Part shown: in pieces, positions 1-9,336 of the stretch
Position numbering within the stretch: position 1 is the first letter of the stretch
Layout: each line of letters opens with the position of its first letter
Assembly (NCBI GenBank): GCA_964628835.1
Contig: CAZVME010000019.1
Span: 1-50,521 of the forward strand
Source: JAAGZL01 sp964628835
Lineage (GTDB): Bacteria > Pseudomonadota > Gammaproteobacteria > Chromatiales > Chromatiaceae
Reading direction: 5' to 3'
Length of the DNA stretch: 50,521 nt
Notes under the pieces: model-generated
Databases searched by the model: none
What the model was told of the DNA's origin: nothing
Seen by the model: the letters and a program-made list of their open reading frames with translations, nothing else
Made by a program: the position numbers and the translations under genes

Positions 1-473
1 CGCACCTTCCGCCGGTCGTCACGCATGGGAGAGATAAAGGCGGTTAGGGCAATAAGGTCTGGCCATTTAAGGGGCGGGTAGCGCGTCTTGGGGTATCTGA
101 CCGGGTGGTCTTTACCGGAGCCAGGGAAGATGTAAATCGTTTCTATCGTGGGGCAGACTTTCTGGTCCATGCCCCACGTAGCGAGAATACCGGTACCGTA
201 CTGATTGAGGCTATGCTCTGTGGTCTGCCGGTGCTGGTCACAGAGAACTGCGGTTTTGCCAAACATGTGACTGCTGCCGATGCTGGTATTACAGTTCCAG
301 AACCTTTTGACCAGCGGCTTCTTAACACTGCCCTGCAACAGTTCCTGGAGTCAGGTGCACGGGAGAAGTGGGTGGCCAATGGGCCGGTCTATTGCGAGAA
401 TACCGATCTCTACAGCCTGATCGAGCGGGCAGCAGATGTGGTAATCGAACGCGCTCAGCGTAATGGAACTTAA
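1..473 (+). CDS. waaG: WaaG-like LPS core glycosyltransferase (GT4), C-terminal part, apparently frameshifted
   Basis: C-terminal part of a GT-B family 4 transferase of the WaaG type, which adds the first hexose to the inner-core heptose at the cytoplasmic face of the inner membrane. The readable part has the donor-site motif ENTGTVLIEA (E-x7-E) and GLPVLVT, and resembles the intact WaaG at 18507-19628 throughout. Translation is continuous from the GTG at 105, but the family should extend well upstream. That frame has a TAG at 45-47, while frame 1 is open from base 1 to about 45. The paralogue has ATG-GGC where this copy has A-GGGC near 46-48, so a single missing base would restore one frame across the junction. 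This is either a pseudogene or a base error at the window edge. It lies 9 bp before waaP, as in Pseudomonas. Confidence 0.75.
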
Positions 474-482
474 TCCAGGCTA

Positions 483-1292
483 ATGTTGGAGCTATACGAT
501 CAATATAGATCCCTGTTTTCAGAACAGTCGCTGGGGGAGTTTTGTGCCCTGGATGGGGAGGTGTTCAAGCGTATCCAGAATCGTCGCACCTTCAGGATAG
601 AGCGGGGTGGGCAGGGTTTCTTTATCAAATGCCACCATGGCGTAGGCTGGGGGGAGATCATCAAGAATTTGCTGCAGCTGCGACCGCCCATATTCGGGGC
701 CAGCAATGAGTGGCGGGCCATCCATCGTCTGCAGGAGCTGGCGGTGGAGACCATGACCCCGGTGGCCTATGGAGAGCGAGGCTGGAATCCGGCTGCCATT
801 GATTCACTGCTGATTACCGAAGAGTTGCAGGGCTGCATAAGCTTGGAGAATTATTGCCAGGAGTGGCGGTGCAATCCACCTAAGCCCAAGTATAAATGGA
901 TACTGATCAGGCGTCTGGCGCAGATTGCCCGCACCCTGCATGAGAACGGGGTGAATCATCGTGACTTCTATCTGTGCCATTTTCTTATCGCCACCCCCTG
1001 GGATGGCAGTGCAGAAAAGCTGCATCTGTATGTGATTGACCTGCACCGGGCGCAGATACGGACCAGTACCCCACGGCGCTGGGTGGTAAAGGATATCGGC
1101 TCACTCTGGTTTTCCGCCATGCAGACCGGTCTGACCCGACGGGATCTGTTGCGTTTTGTTCGGGTATATCATGCCCCACCCCTGCGACAGGCATTGTCTG
1201 ATGCCGCCTCCTTCTGGGATAAGGTTTCCTCACGGGCCATGGCCCTGGATGCCACCAGACCGTCCCCAAAGATCGGGGATGCTGTGGTATGA
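483..1292 (+). CDS. waaP: WaaP (RfaP) LPS core heptose kinase
   Basis: 269-residue kinase of the WaaP/RfaP family, which phosphorylates heptose I of the LPS inner core in the cytoplasm using ATP. Visible motifs are the glycine/lysine region GGQGFFIKCHHGVGW near residues 42-56, the family-typical LRPPIFGASNEW, and the catalytic loop NHRDFYLCHF with Asp161 as the likely catalytic base. VIDLHRAQIR follows in place of the kinase DFG. Length and motif order match WaaP. It starts at ATG 483, directly after waaG, and its last four bases overlap the next start (ATGA), so the genes are probably translationally coupled. A second close homologue lies at 19625-20446. Confidence 0.93.
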   Translation: MLELYDQYRSLFSEQSLGEFCALDGEVFKRIQNRRTFRIERGGQGFFIKCHHGVGWGEIIKNLLQLRPPIFGASNEWRAIHRLQELAVETMTPVAYGERGWNPAAIDSLLITEELQGCISLENYCQEWRCNPPKPKYKWILIRRLAQIARTLHENGVNHRDFYLCHFLIATPWDGSAEKLHLYVIDLHRAQIRTSTPRRWVVKDIGSLWFSAMQTGLTRRDLLRFVRVYHAPPLRQALSDAASFWDKVSSRAMALDATRPSPKIGDAVV

Positions 1293-2092
1293 AGGAGTAT
1301 ATGAATCCGCAGTGGCAGGAGATTCTGCGCCATAACCAACTGGCTGGTTTTGATTCCCTGTGGGAGCTGAAGGCTGACTGGTTTGAGTCCCCCAATCAGC
1401 GTCGGGGCGGCTGGAGCGGGGTGGTGCGGATAGAGCTGAATCTTCCGGATGGGGGAACGGAAGCGGTGTTTGTTAAACGGCAGGAGAATCACACCCGCCG
1501 CACCCTGCGTCATCCCTTCAGAGGTGAACCTACATTTGCCGGAGAGATGGAGAATATTATTGCTCTGCAACAGGCCGGGGTGCCGACGCTGGAACCAGTC
1601 TACTATGGACAGTACAAGGTGAATGGGGCTTGGCGGGCTATCCTGGTAACGCGGGAGCTGAGAGACTTTCGCTCCCTGAGTGAGTTGATGCGTGAGTGGT
1701 TAGATATGGGCTGGAGTCAGAGTGTAATAGAAAGGAGGCGTCTCATTGATGTTCTGGCTCCAGCCATAAGGCGTATGCATAATCACCGACTGTCCCATAA
1801 TGCGCTGCATCCCAAGCATGTGTTTGTACGCCTGCCGGAGAACGAAGATCCGGAAGTATGTCTTATCGATCTGGAAAAAATGCGGCATACACTCACCTCG
1901 GGTTTTGCTACGCGGCGGGATCTGGATAGCCTGAACAGACGCTCCAGGCTTTGGAGTAACACCGATAGATTGCGCTTTTTGAAAAGTTATCTGAATCTTC
2001 GTGTTCTCAATGGTGATGGGCAAAATCTTTGGAGACGCCTCGCCAGGAGAAAGAGCCAGTTCATGTATAAGAAATCTGCGAATGTCGATTGA
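1289..2092 (+). CDS. WapP/InaA-like LPS core kinase family protein
   Basis: 267-residue protein of the lipopolysaccharide kinase (InaA/WaaP) fold, in the position of P. aeruginosa wapP, just after waaP. It keeps the N-lobe pattern EAVFVKRQENH and a helix rich in charged residues. In the catalytic-loop position it reads LSHNALHPKHVFV, with Ala where active kinases have Asp (H-x-D). The later CLIDLEKM retains an Asp. It may therefore be a weakly active or non-catalytic member, although some InaA-like proteins vary here. It overlaps waaP by 4 bp and the next gene by 11 bp, so it is part of the same transcription unit. Assignment to core phosphorylation rests on family and position. Confidence 0.82.
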   Translation: MKEYMNPQWQEILRHNQLAGFDSLWELKADWFESPNQRRGGWSGVVRIELNLPDGGTEAVFVKRQENHTRRTLRHPFRGEPTFAGEMENIIALQQAGVPTLEPVYYGQYKVNGAWRAILVTRELRDFRSLSELMREWLDMGWSQSVIERRRLIDVLAPAIRRMHNHRLSHNALHPKHVFVRLPENEDPEVCLIDLEKMRHTLTSGFATRRDLDSLNRRSRLWSNTDRLRFLKSYLNLRVLNGDGQNLWRRLARRKSQFMYKKSANVD

Positions 2093-3497
2093 TCAGCGCT
2101 ATACCCTGGACAGTGGTGAAGAGATTGTCTGTCTGCAGGTGGTGCGCTCCCTGCCAGGGAAAAGACTGGTGTTCCTGGGCGAATACGCCGGGGAGAAGGT
2201 GTTTGTAAAGCTGTTCCTGGATCCAGACAGGGGAGAAAGGCACTGGCGTAGGGAAATGGATGGCCTGACCGCGTTCAAGCAGTGCAATATCTCGACGGCT
2301 GAGGTCCTGTATTCTGGGCAAACAGCAGATCTGGGCCTGCCAGTGATCGTGTTGGCTCAGCTCACAGGAGTGAAGAGCATCAAGCAGGCCTGGAGTGAGG
2401 CCGATGCCAAATCACGGGAACAGATTCTTATGCGCATGGTGGTGCTTCTGGCGCGCCACCACCAGTCTGGCGTGTGCCAGACGGATCTGCATCTGGATAA
2501 TTTCATGCTCTCTGACCAGGAGATTTTCAGCCTGGATGGGGCCGGGGTAGTGCTGCATCCAGGCGGGGTTGGCCAGGAAACAGGGTTGCAGAATCTGGGG
2601 CTGTTTGTTGCGCAACTATTGCCAGATTGGGAATCCTACATTCCTGAGATATATGAACTTTATTCCACGGAACGCGGCTGGACCCATGGCCCTGGCAGTG
2701 AGTATCTTCTTGATCAGGTGCGTGAGTCACGTAAAGGGCGTTGGAAGGAGTTCCGCAACAAGCTGTTTCGCAACTGCACGGCTTTTAGCTATACAAAAAA
2801 CAGAGATGGTTTTCAAGTGGTAGTACGTGAATGCGCTGGCCAGGAGATGTCTGGTTTATTGCAAGGCCCAGATGCCAGTTTTCCCGGTAGGGGGCGAGCG
2901 TTTAAAAATGGGAATACCTGTACTGTTTGGGCGACAGTGGTGAATGGGCAGGACCTGGTAATCAAACGTTATAATGTAAAGGGGTTCTGGCATGGTCTTA
3001 AGCTAAGTCTGTTTACAGGTCGTGGGGAGCGATCCTGGGTAAATGGTCATCGCCTCCTGTTTTATGGCATACCAACGCCACAACCAGTTGCCCTGTTGAA
3101 GATGAAGGGTGGATTGTTTCGCCCTAAAGCCTACTTGATTACTGAACAGTTGCGGGCAGTTAATGCCAGAGAGTGGTTCCATGATCCTGTTGTCTCAGGT
3201 GCAGAAAAAGGAGTAATGGCCGAACAAATTGCTCTGCTATTGCATAAGCTGCAGCGGCATCAGATAAGCCACGGAGACTTGAAGGCAAGTAACATCCTGA
3301 TTGTTGATGGGGAAGCAATGCTGATTGATCTGGACGCTATGCAGCAGCATACCAATACTGCCGAGTTTGAAAAAGCGATGGTGATGGATGTTCAGCGCTT
3401 TATGAGAAACTGGGATGATGACAGGGGGCTACATGAGTTGTTCCTGAAATCCCTGAAATCCCATGGGATAAATCCAGCAAGCAGGGTTTTACCGTAA
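2082..3497 (+). CDS. Two-domain LPS core kinase-like protein (PA5006 type)
   Basis: 471-residue protein with two tandem kinase-like halves. The first has TDLHLDNFML near residue 140 and a short DGAGV metal-loop equivalent. The second has SHGDLKASNILI near residue 400, followed by MLIDLDAM. Both catalytic Asp residues are present. The arrangement, and the position after a wapP-like gene and before a carbamoyltransferase, match the P. aeruginosa core locus (PA5006 region). ATG 2082 is preferred. An open frame extends upstream to 2001, but that would overlap the previous gene by 92 bp and adds residues without a recognisable fold. The role is probably phosphorylation or another modification of core sugars; the substrate is unknown. 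Confidence 0.8.
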   Translation: MSIDQRYTLDSGEEIVCLQVVRSLPGKRLVFLGEYAGEKVFVKLFLDPDRGERHWRREMDGLTAFKQCNISTAEVLYSGQTADLGLPVIVLAQLTGVKSIKQAWSEADAKSREQILMRMVVLLARHHQSGVCQTDLHLDNFMLSDQEIFSLDGAGVVLHPGGVGQETGLQNLGLFVAQLLPDWESYIPEIYELYSTERGWTHGPGSEYLLDQVRESRKGRWKEFRNKLFRNCTAFSYTKNRDGFQVVVRECAGQEMSGLLQGPDASFPGRGRAFKNGNTCTVWATVVNGQDLVIKRYNVKGFWHGLKLSLFTGRGERSWVNGHRLLFYGIPTPQPVALLKMKGGLFRPKAYLITEQLRAVNAREWFHDPVVSGAEKGVMAEQIALLLHKLQRHQISHGDLKASNILIVDGEAMLIDLDAMQQHTNTAEFEKAMVMDVQRFMRNWDDDRGLHELFLKSLKSHGINPASRVLP

Positions 3498-3594
3498 TAA
3501 ACCTGGCAAACATGAAACAATAATTCGCTTACCGGTAAAAACGCTGGCAAAATTGGCGGTTTACTATAACTTTATCCAATATGGATTCTGAATA

Positions 3595-5331
3595 ATGATA
3601 GTTCTGGGTATATCCGGCGCGGTCAGTCATGACCCCTCAGCCGCTCTTTTCGTTGATGGTGAATTGGTAGCCGCAGCAGAGGAAGAGCGTTTTATACGCG
3701 ACAAGCATGCCAAGGGGCGCTTCCCCTACGAGGCGACCCGTTTCTGCCTCGATTTTGCCGGGATCAGACCGGAAGAGGTGGATGTGGTCTCTTTCCCCTA
3801 CGCCGAGATTCCCCTGAGCAGTCCGGCGCGCTGGCACTATGCTAAACGCCACTGGTACTCCCCGGACCGGACTCTGCTGGCACTGTTTAACGGTAACCGG
3901 CGTTTTCGCCGCAACATGCGGCAGCTTAACCAGCTGGTTTCAGACCTGAATATTGGCGGCGGTAAGGCCAAGATTGTTCCGGTTGAGCACCACCTGGCCC
4001 ACGCCAGCAGCGCCTATCATCTGAGCGGATATGATGGCAAGGTGGCCATTCTGGGTATTGATGGAAAAGGTGAATACGCCACCACCTTCTTTGGCTATGG
4101 TGAAAATGGTCGAATCCACAAGATAAAAGAGTTCTACGACCCGGACTCTTTGGGCGGGCTGTACGGCGCCATGACCGAGTTCCTCGGTTTTGAGATGTTG
4201 GATGGTGAGTTCAAGGTTATGGGGATGGCGCCCTATGGCGACCCCAAACGGTTTGATTTCTCCCGATTGATCGATTACGACAACAACTCCTTTCGCATCA
4301 ACACCAGACTGGTCAATGTCATCGGTCCCAGGAGATATAAGGACAAGAATGGCAAGGGCTACTACTTCAGCCCGGAGTTGATCGAATGGCTGGGGCCCAG
4401 GCGTGAGGGTGATGAGATCGATGATCCCTACATCGATTATGCCGCCTCCATCCAGCAGTTGCTGGAAGATGTCTCCCTGGGTCTGATCGACCACTATCTG
4501 GGTGACATCCTAAAACAGAGTGGAAAGATCTGCTTTGCCGGTGGTGTGGCCCTCAACGTAAAACTGAACCAGAGGATCATTGCACGGCCGGATGTGGATG
4601 AACTGTTCGTGCAGCCCGCCGCATCCGATGCCGGCACCGCCATAGGTGCCGCATCCTATGTGGCGAATGATATGGGTGACAAGATCCAACCCATGCAGCA
4701 CGCCTATCTTGGTCCCAGTTACACCAACGAGCAGTGCGTCGAAGCCTGTGAACAGCATGAGCGTAAGCCGAAGTGGGAGCGCATAGAAGATGCCCCCCAA
4801 CGCGCCGCGCAGATCCTGGCGGATGGTAATCCGCTATCCTGGTTCCAGGGCCGCATGGAGTTTGGTCCACGTGCGCTGGGTAATCGTTCTATCCTGGGTG
4901 CTCCCAATGTGGATGGAATTGCCGAGCGCATCAATGAGCAGATCAAGTACCGGGAGCGCTGGCGTCCATTCTGCCCCAGTATGCTGGACCGGGTTGCACC
5001 GGAGATGCTGAAAACAGACCATCCGGCGCCATATATGACCTTTACCTTTGACGTGGCTGATGGTTGGGCAGAGCGGGTGCCAGAGGTGGTGCATGAAGAT
5101 GGTACCGCCAGGGCGCAGGTGGTAACCAGAGAGACCAATCCGCGCTATTACGAGTTGATCGAGGAGTTGGAGAAACATACCGGCACTGGAGTGGTCCTTA
5201 ATACCTCATTGAACCGTCGTGGTGAGCCGATGGTGTGTTCACCTGCGGATGCCCTGAATATGTTTTATGGATCAGATCTGGAGTATCTGATAATGGAAGA
5301 TATTCTTGTTGTTAAAGAGCATCGTTTCTAG
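3595..5331 (+). CDS. NodU/CmcH-family carbamoyltransferase
   Basis: 578-residue carbamoyltransferase that should move a carbamoyl group from carbamoyl phosphate (via carbamoyl-AMP) to a sugar hydroxyl. The N-terminal Kae1-like ATPase domain begins MIVLGISGAVSHDPSAAL and carries the metal/nucleotide motifs VEHHLAHASSAY and GIDGKGEYATT. FAGGVALNVKLN follows, with AASDAGTAIGAA after it. The C-terminal domain has the family signature GRMEFGPRALGNRSIL and ends with LNTSLNRRGEPMVCSP. Length is normal. In P. aeruginosa a homologue in the same position (wapO) carbamoylates a core heptose, and that is the preferred role here. A 97-bp gap precedes it, so it may have its own promoter. Decoration of the O-antigen is a possible alternative. 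Confidence 0.93.
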   Translation: MIVLGISGAVSHDPSAALFVDGELVAAAEEERFIRDKHAKGRFPYEATRFCLDFAGIRPEEVDVVSFPYAEIPLSSPARWHYAKRHWYSPDRTLLALFNGNRRFRRNMRQLNQLVSDLNIGGGKAKIVPVEHHLAHASSAYHLSGYDGKVAILGIDGKGEYATTFFGYGENGRIHKIKEFYDPDSLGGLYGAMTEFLGFEMLDGEFKVMGMAPYGDPKRFDFSRLIDYDNNSFRINTRLVNVIGPRRYKDKNGKGYYFSPELIEWLGPRREGDEIDDPYIDYAASIQQLLEDVSLGLIDHYLGDILKQSGKICFAGGVALNVKLNQRIIARPDVDELFVQPAASDAGTAIGAASYVANDMGDKIQPMQHAYLGPSYTNEQCVEACEQHERKPKWERIEDAPQRAAQILADGNPLSWFQGRMEFGPRALGNRSILGAPNVDGIAERINEQIKYRERWRPFCPSMLDRVAPEMLKTDHPAPYMTFTFDVADGWAERVPEVVHEDGTARAQVVTRETNPRYYELIEELEKHTGTGVVLNTSLNRRGEPMVCSPADALNMFYGSDLEYLIMEDILVVKEHRF

Positions 5332-5375
5332 CCGCAAAATGATAGCGTCTATTTAATATTGCAATTTTGTTACTA

Positions 5376-5401
5376 AAGATGGCTATATGTCGAGCCATCT
5401 T
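5376..5401 (+). terminator. Hairpin after the carbamoyltransferase gene
   Basis: A perfect 9-bp inverted repeat (aagatggct / agccatctt) with an 8-base loop lies 45 bp after the stop codon. No T-run follows, so it is a weak candidate for an intrinsic terminator. It could instead be a trace of the adjacent IS element. Confidence 0.35.
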
Positions 5402-5484
5402 CGCATCTCACTTGCTAAGGCTTGTAAAGGGCATGATAAGGCCAACCAGTGGCATGAAAAATGGATGTTGCAAGACTTGATGCA

Positions 5485-5625
5485 TGGAGGGTGGTTGTTA
5501 GTCAGTTCTTTAAGATGCGCCCTAAGCACTTCATCACTATGAGTGCAATACTGGTAGCGATACCCTGTCCAACTTAATCCGATCAGCCTGTAGGCCCGAC
5601 GTTCACTTAAGCTTTTGACCGAAGC
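5485..5625 (-). pseudogene. IS3-family transposase (OrfB) remnant
   Basis: The minus strand reads SLSERRAYRLIGLSWTGYRY, then DEVLRAHLKELTNNHP, which is the characteristic start of IS3-family OrfB proteins (usually SERRACRL-G-SRSTYRY followed by LR-RLKELA--HPRFGYRR). The similarity stops at HPP; the GYRR part and the DDE integrase core are absent. The surrounding open frame (5383-5757) is otherwise unlike a protein. This is a decayed insertion-sequence fragment at the left border of the accessory region. Confidence 0.72.
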
Positions 5626-5770
5626 TGGCACAACTATGGTTGATATGATGGTGGATGTGGAGGACGACCGTTTTTCCCGATTAAAGACTGTGAGATAATT
5701 CGCGGACACCTGCCTGAAAGTGCTGAAAATATTGCATAGGTGGCATCTAAATATCATGATTCGAAGTGGC

Positions 5771-5776
5771 GGGGAG
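5771..5776 (+). promoter_or_regulatory. Ribosome-binding site deciding a GTG start
   Basis: GGGGAG lies 7 bases before the GTG at 5784. The paralogous protein encoded at 12131-14779 begins at the equivalent residue, so 5784 is a better start than the upstream in-frame GTG at 5766. Confidence 0.6.
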
Positions 5777-5783
5777 CTTATTA

Positions 5784-8378
5784 GTGATTAGCGCTCAAAA
5801 TCAGCAATCTGAAATATATTCTGATGTTCTATCTCTTATCCGCCACCAGGCTGATGTCTACCCAAATTCTATTGCGATTGAACAGATGGGTGCAGAATCA
5901 ATCAGTTATCAATCACTCCGGGAACGGGTGGAAGGGCTCGCCAACGAACTGCGTGGCCATGGGGTCAGTCTGAACGGACAAAGGTCTCGTGTGGCGATCG
6001 TGTTGCCGAATGGACCAGGAATGTCAATTGCACTCTTAGCTGTGTGTAGCATTGGTGCCGCTCTACCGTTCAATCCGTCTTATAGCAAAATAGAGTTCAA
6101 GGACTATTTTTACAAGACAGGGGTCGATTTTGTGCTTGTTGGTCACGATGATCATGCCTTAGCTGTCGATGTGGCCAGTTGTCTGGGGCTGAAGGTGCTG
6201 CGGCTTGGAGGAAGCAGTGAACTGGAGAGTGCTCGAAATATTGATTATTTTGATACTATAGAGGATGGTTTTTCTATTCCTGACCCTGAAGATATTGCTT
6301 TGGTTCTGTTGACCTCTGGGTCGACTGGCCGTCCAAAGAGCGTCCCGTTGACCCATAGAAATATATGCACATCAGCGTACGAAGTTGTTCAGTCAATGGG
6401 GTTGGGCCAAAGTGACCGCTGTCTCAGTATGTGGGAGCAGTTTCACATTGGTGGGCTTGTTGATTTATTACTTGCGCCTCTCGCCTCTGGTGGAACGATC
6501 ATCTCTACATCAGGCTTCGATGCAGCTGAGTTCTATGGTTTGCTGTCAGTTGCGGAGCCGACTTGGTTTCAAGGGGTTCCAACCACGCTCAGAGAGCTGG
6601 CGTTCCATGCCGAAAGAAACCAGGTGGTGACTAAGCCGAATAGTCTTCGCCTCATTCGTTCAGTGGCTGCCGCACTACCTACGCAGCTAATGAAAGATAT
6701 CGAGTCCCTGTTTGATACCCCGGTTATTCAGACCTTTGGCATGACAGAAGCTGGGCCGCTAATTACTTCAACCAGACTTCCTCCGGCAGCGCACAGCCCA
6801 GGCTCTGTAGGTACATCTTGTGGTAGTGAGATACACCTCTTTGCTTTGGGTGATGAGGTACTGGAGGCTGGTGTGTCAGGCGAAGTTGCTGTTCGTGGCG
6901 ACAATGTATTTTCTGGTTATGAGAATGATGCTGAGGCCAATTCGCATTCGTTTAGAGATGGCTGGTTTCTCACGGGTGATATCGGTTATCTCGATGAGGA
7001 TGGGCAACTGTTTCTTACGGGGCGTGTTAAGCAGATTATAAATCGCGGTGGGGAGAAGGTGAATCCGCAGGAAGTTGACGACGCGTTACTTGCTCATCCG
7101 GAAGTAGATGAAGTTGCCTCTTTTGCAGTTAAGCATCGCACCCTTGGTGAGGATGTTGGTGCAGCAATTGTTCTGCGGCCTAATGCATCTGCTAATGAAA
7201 ACGATATTCTGAAGTTTCTGGCGACTCACCTTGCCCCATTCAAGATACCGCAGCAGCTGTACATATATGACCGGTTGCCATGTAATGCTGTTGGTAAGGT
7301 CGATCGGCTAGCGCTTGCTGACGCAGTTGAAACGATACGTGAGAATGTGGTCAAGGAGCAGCCGAGTGATGCCAACACGTTAGAACTGCAATTGGCGAAG
7401 CTGTGGGCGTCTGAACTAGATTTGCCGGAGGTTGGTCTTGACGATAATTTTTATTCACTCGGTGGTGATTCATTAACCGGTGTTCGTTTATTTATCGTGG
7501 TCGAAGAGTATTTTGGACGACGATTGCCACGGAGTGCATTGACTGGTATTACAACCGTCCGCGAAATGGCGCGTTTAATTAATGAAGATGAGATTGTTCA
7601 GCTTGATGATCAGGAACAGGATGTAGAAGGACGTTTGACAGCCACTGAAAGGCGTTCACTTGCCACTGTCATGGCAATGGGTAATATGCCCGTCACTTAT
7701 CCAGGTTCGGCCGTGAAGGTTGTCAATCCTGATGGGGCACGGCCGCCATTATTTTATTGTTTTAACGATCCATTAAGGATGGATGCTCTTGCTCCATATT
7801 TTAGTTCAGACCGTCCGCTTTATGGCCTTTACTCAGGAGGGAACCTGTTCTCATCAGCAGATGATATTCTTCAGAAAATAGCTCAGTACTATGTTGGTGA
7901 GATAATTTCGATTGAGCCAGATGGTCCTTATATGATTGGTGGCAACTGCAAGGGAGCTTGGATTTCAGTTAGAATTGCACAAATTCTTATTGCAATGGGG
8001 AAGCAAGTCGAAGCGCTATTTCTTCTTGAGCATTCCGATCGCAGCCTTACAGATTTTACTGGAAGAATAATGTTTATGTTCCATAAGCATAGTAAGCGTC
8101 GCGCTTACCGTGATATTGGTTGGGGGCGGCCTGGATGGAGTAATGGGTTTAATAAAGCACCTGAAATTACCTGGCTTGCCGGTTCGCATGGCGATACCTT
8201 TAGAACATATAATGTTGCCAAATTGGCTGAAAAGATAGAGTCATTTTTAGAAGGAAAACCCCAGTCGAAAAGCTTGTTCAGCAATATTGAATTGGCTTTA
8301 ACTTGGCTGGTTCATAAGATTCCCATGCTCTTCAAAATTTCTCGACGGATGCATAAACTGAGGAATCTAGACTCCTAG
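5784..8378 (+). CDS. A-PCP-TE protein 1: adenylating enzyme with carrier and cysteine thioesterase-like domain
   Basis: 864-residue NRPS-like protein. The adenylation domain (about 1-510) shows LLTSGSTGRPKSVPLTH near 176-192, QTFGMTEAGPL, TGDIGYLDEDG, GRVKQIINRGGEKVNP and the late lysine motif NAVGKVDR. A carrier domain follows, with DNFYSLGGDSLTGVRL and the phosphopantetheine serine at about 563. The C-terminal alpha/beta hydrolase (about 640-825) aligns with thioesterases, but its nucleophile elbow is GGNCKGAW: Cys722 replaces Ser of G-x-S-x-G. His802 (GSHGD) is the likely catalytic His. A basic, partly hydrophobic tail of about 40 residues ends the protein. It probably activates a carboxylic or amino acid and passes it from the carrier to an acceptor. 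The position in a glycan island suggests a sugar acceptor, which is inference. There is no condensation domain. A paralogue lies at 12131-14779 on the other strand. Confidence 0.85.
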   Translation: MISAQNQQSEIYSDVLSLIRHQADVYPNSIAIEQMGAESISYQSLRERVEGLANELRGHGVSLNGQRSRVAIVLPNGPGMSIALLAVCSIGAALPFNPSYSKIEFKDYFYKTGVDFVLVGHDDHALAVDVASCLGLKVLRLGGSSELESARNIDYFDTIEDGFSIPDPEDIALVLLTSGSTGRPKSVPLTHRNICTSAYEVVQSMGLGQSDRCLSMWEQFHIGGLVDLLLAPLASGGTIISTSGFDAAEFYGLLSVAEPTWFQGVPTTLRELAFHAERNQVVTKPNSLRLIRSVAAALPTQLMKDIESLFDTPVIQTFGMTEAGPLITSTRLPPAAHSPGSVGTSCGSEIHLFALGDEVLEAGVSGEVAVRGDNVFSGYENDAEANSHSFRDGWFLTGDIGYLDEDGQLFLTGRVKQIINRGGEKVNPQEVDDALLAHPEVDEVASFAVKHRTLGEDVGAAIVLRPNASANENDILKFLATHLAPFKIPQQLYIYDRLPCNAVGKVDRLALADAVETIRENVVKEQPSDANTLELQLAKLWASELDLPEVGLDDNFYSLGGDSLTGVRLFIVVEEYFGRRLPRSALTGITTVREMARLINEDEIVQLDDQEQDVEGRLTATERRSLATVMAMGNMPVTYPGSAVKVVNPDGARPPLFYCFNDPLRMDALAPYFSSDRPLYGLYSGGNLFSSADDILQKIAQYYVGEIISIEPDGPYMIGGNCKGAWISVRIAQILIAMGKQVEALFLLEHSDRSLTDFTGRIMFMFHKHSKRRAYRDIGWGRPGWSNGFNKAPEITWLAGSHGDTFRTYNVAKLAEKIESFLEGKPQSKSLFSNIELALTWLVHKIPMLFKISRRMHKLRNLDS

Positions 8379-8466
8379 GCTTTGATTGCATACTACGCCT
8401 GCAGTAGAGTTATTTGATGGAGCATATCATTTTAGTTTAGAGATTAGGTAAGAGAGGTTTGATGTT

Positions 8467-9195
8467 ATGTTAGGGCGATTGCGGAAACGAACAATGGTGG
8501 CTCGAAAAAACCGCAAGATACGTCGGGAGACCCCGGAGGTTTGGAGGGTTGAAGATTCTAATCTTGCTTATATTCAAATTCCAAAGGTAGCAACAAGATC
8601 AATACGAGCATGCCTGACAGAACACCTGCTTAATTGTGAAGGGCGTGATGTAGACAAAGACAACCTGTCTTCTGTGGAAGTGGAGGAGATAGAGCGCCGT
8701 TATGCCAAGCATATGAGCCACAGGGATATTATGGAGTTAAAAAATAGATACTGTATCTTTGCGTTCGTAAGAAACCCTTTGGAAAGGCTCTTTTCATGCT
8801 ACAAAAATAAGGTCCTGGATGTCAGTAAGACAGGCGGGAAGAATATCTTCTACAATCATGGCATTGAGCCAGGGATAGCCTTTGAAGAATTTGTTCAAAT
8901 TGTATCCGATATCCCAGATGATCATGCTGATCGTCATTTTCGCTCACAGTACTGGTTTCTGAATTACCGTGGACAACCCTTGGTGGATAAGGTGTTCCGG
9001 ATGGAAGACTTTGATTTAAACTGGGCACAGTTGGCGCAGGAATACGGTTTACCCAGTCCGCCGCACCGAAACAAGAGTAGAGGAAATGGGCAATCATTGG
9101 CTGAGGTCTATGATGCGCAAACATTGTGCTTGGCAATAGCTCGCTATGGACAGGACATCGACCAATACGGTTACCGCGATCAAGTGTGTCTTTGA
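8467..9195 (+). CDS. Sulfotransferase family 2-like protein
   Basis: 242-residue protein of the PAPS-dependent sulfotransferase fold (Sulfotransfer_2 type, as in carbohydrate sulfotransferases). The 5'-phosphosulfate loop reads IQIPKVATRSIR near residues 38-49, with Val where many members have Gly or Ala. The 3'-phosphate motif is FVRNPLERLFSCY near 100-112. HFRSQYWFL and the downstream HRNKSRG are typical of the family. The start at ATG 8467 is supported by agagg 9 bases upstream. It follows the A-PCP-TE gene by 88 bp in the same direction. It likely sulfates a glycan in the cytoplasm; the acceptor is unknown. The only stretch resembling a PAPS-synthesis gene would have to lie outside this window. 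Confidence 0.8.
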   Translation: MLGRLRKRTMVARKNRKIRRETPEVWRVEDSNLAYIQIPKVATRSIRACLTEHLLNCEGRDVDKDNLSSVEVEEIERRYAKHMSHRDIMELKNRYCIFAFVRNPLERLFSCYKNKVLDVSKTGGKNIFYNHGIEPGIAFEEFVQIVSDIPDDHADRHFRSQYWFLNYRGQPLVDKVFRMEDFDLNWAQLAQEYGLPSPPHRNKSRGNGQSLAEVYDAQTLCLAIARYGQDIDQYGYRDQVCL

Positions 9196-9277
9196 TCGTC
9201 TGATGCATTTTGGCGCATACCAGTCACCTCTCAATTATTTTGCACTTTTTTCCAACTTTGGGATCGTTTAAGCTTGT

Positions 9278-9305
9278 TTGAGACTTATGTTGTTTTGCAT
9301 ACGAT
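9278..9305 (+). promoter_or_regulatory. Candidate sigma-70 promoter
   Basis: TTGAGA (9278-9283), a 16-base spacer, then TACGAT (9300-9305), ending 31 bases before the ATG at 9337. The surrounding 140 bp are AT-rich and non-coding. Matches are 5/6 and 4/6 to consensus, so this is only a candidate. Confidence 0.3.
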
Positions 9306-9336
9306 TTTTCTACTTAGCGCACTACCGAGACTTTAA

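Noticed and set aside
5383..5757. 124-codon minus-strand open frame as a gene
   Set aside because: Only about 45 codons resemble an IS3 transposase. The rest is not protein-like and no start signal is visible, so it is reported as a remnant.
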